The notes under the pieces: generated by a model
The model's input: the letters and a program-made list of their open reading frames with translations, nothing else
Databases searched by the model: none
What the model was told of the DNA's origin: nothing
Source of the DNA: Arthrobacter bussei
GTDB taxonomy: Bacteria; Actinomycetota; Actinomycetes; Actinomycetales; Micrococcaceae
DNA: 64,000 nt
Direction: 5' to 3'
NCBI RefSeq assembly: GCF_009377195.2
Contig: NZ_VJXX01000004.1
Location: forward strand, 186,001-250,000
Part shown: positions 62,812 through 64,000 of the stretch, piece after piece
How positions within the stretch are numbered: position 1 is the first letter of the stretch
Layout of the letters: every line of letters begins with the position of its first letter
Program-made: the position numbers and the translations under genes

Positions 62812-64000
62812 TCAGAGGAAGCCCGTCAGCGCCCGCCACAGGAACTCGAAGCTCAGGGCGTGCATCCGGGCCGCCTGGCGGTTGTCGGCGGCGCCGGCGT
62901 GACCGCCCTCGAGCGCTTCGTGGAACCAGACGTCCCCGATTCCCATCTCCTTCATCCTCGCGGCCATCTTGCGCGCCTGCACCGGACCCACGCGGTCGTC
63001 GCTCGTCGCCGTCCAGATGAGCGTCTTCGGGTACTCGACGTCGTCTCGCAGGAGGTGGTACGGCGAGAAGGTCCGCACGTACTCCCACTCCTCGGGCTTG
63101 TCCGGATCGCCGTACTCCGCGATCCACGAGTAGCCCGCGGAGAGCTTCGAGTAGCGCCGCATGTCCAGTAGAGGGACGCCGCAGGAGATGGCACCGAACA
63201 GCTGGGGATAGGTGGTGAGCATGTTGCCGACCAGCAGCCCGCCGTTGCTCCGGCCGGTGCAGCCCAGCAGGGCGGGCCGGGTCACCCCGCGCTCCACGAG
63301 GTCGGCCGCGATGGCCGCGAAGTCCTCGTAGGCCCGGTGGCGGTCGGCGTGGAGGGCGGCGTGGTGCCACCGCGGTCCGTATTCGCCACCGCCGCGGATG
63401 TTCGCCAGCACGTAGACACCGTGTCGTCCCTCGGGCGTCGTCCGCTCGAGCCATCCCCGCCCGATGACGCCGCTGTAGGCGGGCGTCATGGAGTGCTCGA
63501 AGCCGCCGTACCCGGACAGCAGCGTGGGATTGTTGCCGTCGAGCCGGAGGCCATGTGTGGCGATCTGGAAGTAGGGCACGCGCGTGCCGTCGCTCGAGAC
63601 CGCGAAATGCTGCTCGACCGTGAAGAGGTCCTCGTCGAAGGAGGACGGAGAGGCCTTCACCACCGAGTGGCCTCCTCCGATCGTGCCCCTGTACAGGGTC
63701 GACGGCGTCAGGAACCCGGTCGCGATGAGCCAGTAGTCGTCACCCGCCAGATCGTCCTCGTCGTCGACGGCGTAGGCGTCCACGGAGTGGAGCGGCGGAC
63801 AGGCATCCAGCAGCTCCGCCTTCCAGCCGTCCGACGGGTCGAGGATACGGATCTCCGACGAGACGTCGTGCAGGAGGTTGAGCAGCAGGTGGTTGCGGGT
63901 CCAGCTCCAGGACTGCAGGGACGTGGTGGCATCCGGCTCGAAGACCACCTCGAAGGAGCGGTCGCCGTCGAGGAAGGCCCGCAACCCGATGACGAGCAGC
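62812..64000 (-). CDS. Prolyl oligopeptidase family (S9) serine peptidase, C-terminal part
   Basis: The reading frame is open to the right edge, so the N-terminus is outside the window. The visible part covers the end of the beta-propeller and the whole alpha/beta-hydrolase domain. NPTLLSGYGGFEHSMTPAY, LANIRGGGEYGPRWH, the nucleophile elbow CTGRSNGGLLVGNML, the Asp in TSDDRVGP and the His in LEGGHAGA form the complete S9 catalytic triad with family-typical spacing. It cleaves short peptides, usually after proline in S9A; the exact specificity cannot be read from this fragment. The internal TTG at 63982-63984 is not the true start. Confidence 0.92.
   Translation of the reverse strand, partial: LLVIGLRAFLDGDRSFEVVFEPDATTSLQSWSWTRNHLLLNLLHDVSSEIRILDPSDGWKAELLDACPPLHSVDAYAVDDEDDLAGDDYWLIATGFLTPSTLYRGTIGGGHSVVKASPSSFDEDLFTVEQHFAVSSDGTRVPYFQIATHGLRLDGNNPTLLSGYGGFEHSMTPAYSGVIGRGWLERTTPEGRHGVYVLANIRGGGEYGPRWHHAALHADRHRAYEDFAAIAADLVERGVTRPALLGCTGRSNGGLLVGNMLTTYPQLFGAISCGVPLLDMRRYSKLSAGYSWIAEYGDPDKPEEWEYVRTFSPYHLLRDDVEYPKTLIWTATSDDRVGPVQARKMAARMKEMGIGDVWFHEALEGGHAGAADNRQAARMHALSFEFLWRALTGFL

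Overview
The window is a high-GC, gene-dense actinobacterial chromosome segment. Several features point to the Micrococcaceae, probably an Arthrobacter-like organism: the strong G/C third-position bias, frequent GTG starts and 4-bp start/stop overlaps, a divergent tadA/upp pair, GTP-type PEP carboxykinase (pckG) together with ppc, an lhr-nei2 pair, a DUF4232-type lipoprotein and an LAxTG-type (class E sortase) cell-wall sorting signal. I see no phage, insertion sequence, CRISPR array or rRNA. The genus is an inference from gene content.

Layout. (1) 1-18.5 kb: one giant open reading frame, entering from the left edge, encodes a cell-wall-anchored fibrillar adhesin. It has a Cys-containing head, about 49 CshA-like repeats of two alternating types, four DUF11-like domains, a Pro-rich wall-spanning linker and LAVTG-membrane-Arg tail. 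(2) 18.6-21 kb, minus strand: a saccharopine-dehydrogenase-like enoyl reductase and a GH76 mannanase-like protein. (3) 21.1-27.5 kb, plus strand: a hydroxyacyl-CoA dehydrogenase/acyl-CoA dehydrogenase pair, ppc flanked on both sides by intergenic tandem repeats, and a quinone-reductase-like enzyme. (4) 27.7-36.7 kb, minus strand: lhr, nei2, an RluA-type pseudouridine synthase, a DedA protein and a TspO-like membrane protein with an unusual repeat-rich N-terminal extension. (5) 36.9-38.7 kb: a membrane protein, a DUF4232-like lipoprotein and rlmH. (6) 38.9-45.5 kb, plus strand: a tightly overlapping six-gene operon for a cell-surface glycopolymer. It has a CDP-ribitol synthase (cytidylyltransferase + SDR), a LicD/fukutin-like phosphotransferase fused to a methyltransferase, a small coiled-coil protein, a GH1-like glycosidase, a GT4-type glycosyltransferase and a metallophosphoesterase. 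(7) 45.6-49.8 kb: a DJ-1/PfpI protein, a methyltransferase, a small exporter plus MerR regulator operon with a clear promoter-embedded dyad, and a RibD/DHFR-like reductase. (8) 49.9-64 kb: three tRNAs (Ser-CGA, Arg-ACG, Ser-GCU), tadA, upp, an APC permease, an orphan winged-helix regulator with repeated upstream elements, sixA-like phosphatase, a flavin disulfide reductase, pckG with a Crp/GlxR-like site, phosphomannomutase, a RecQ-like helicase with a phosphoribosyltransferase-like tail, and the C-terminal part of a prolyl oligopeptidase.

How the genes may work together. The surface theme is strong: a giant adhesin, a ribitol-phosphate/glycan operon, a phosphomannomutase that supplies mannose-1-P, and a GH76 protein. 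Central carbon metabolism is represented by both arms of the PEP/oxaloacetate node (ppc and pckG). Translation fidelity is represented by tadA together with its substrate tRNA-Arg(ACG), and by rlmH and an RluA-type enzyme. The best candidate for an undescribed system is the six-gene operon at 38.9-45.5 kb. There a CDP-ribitol-making enzyme sits 4 bp from a LicD-fold transferase, the fold used by the human ribitol-phosphate transferases fukutin and FKRP, and that transferase is fused to a methyltransferase that could cap or decorate the product.
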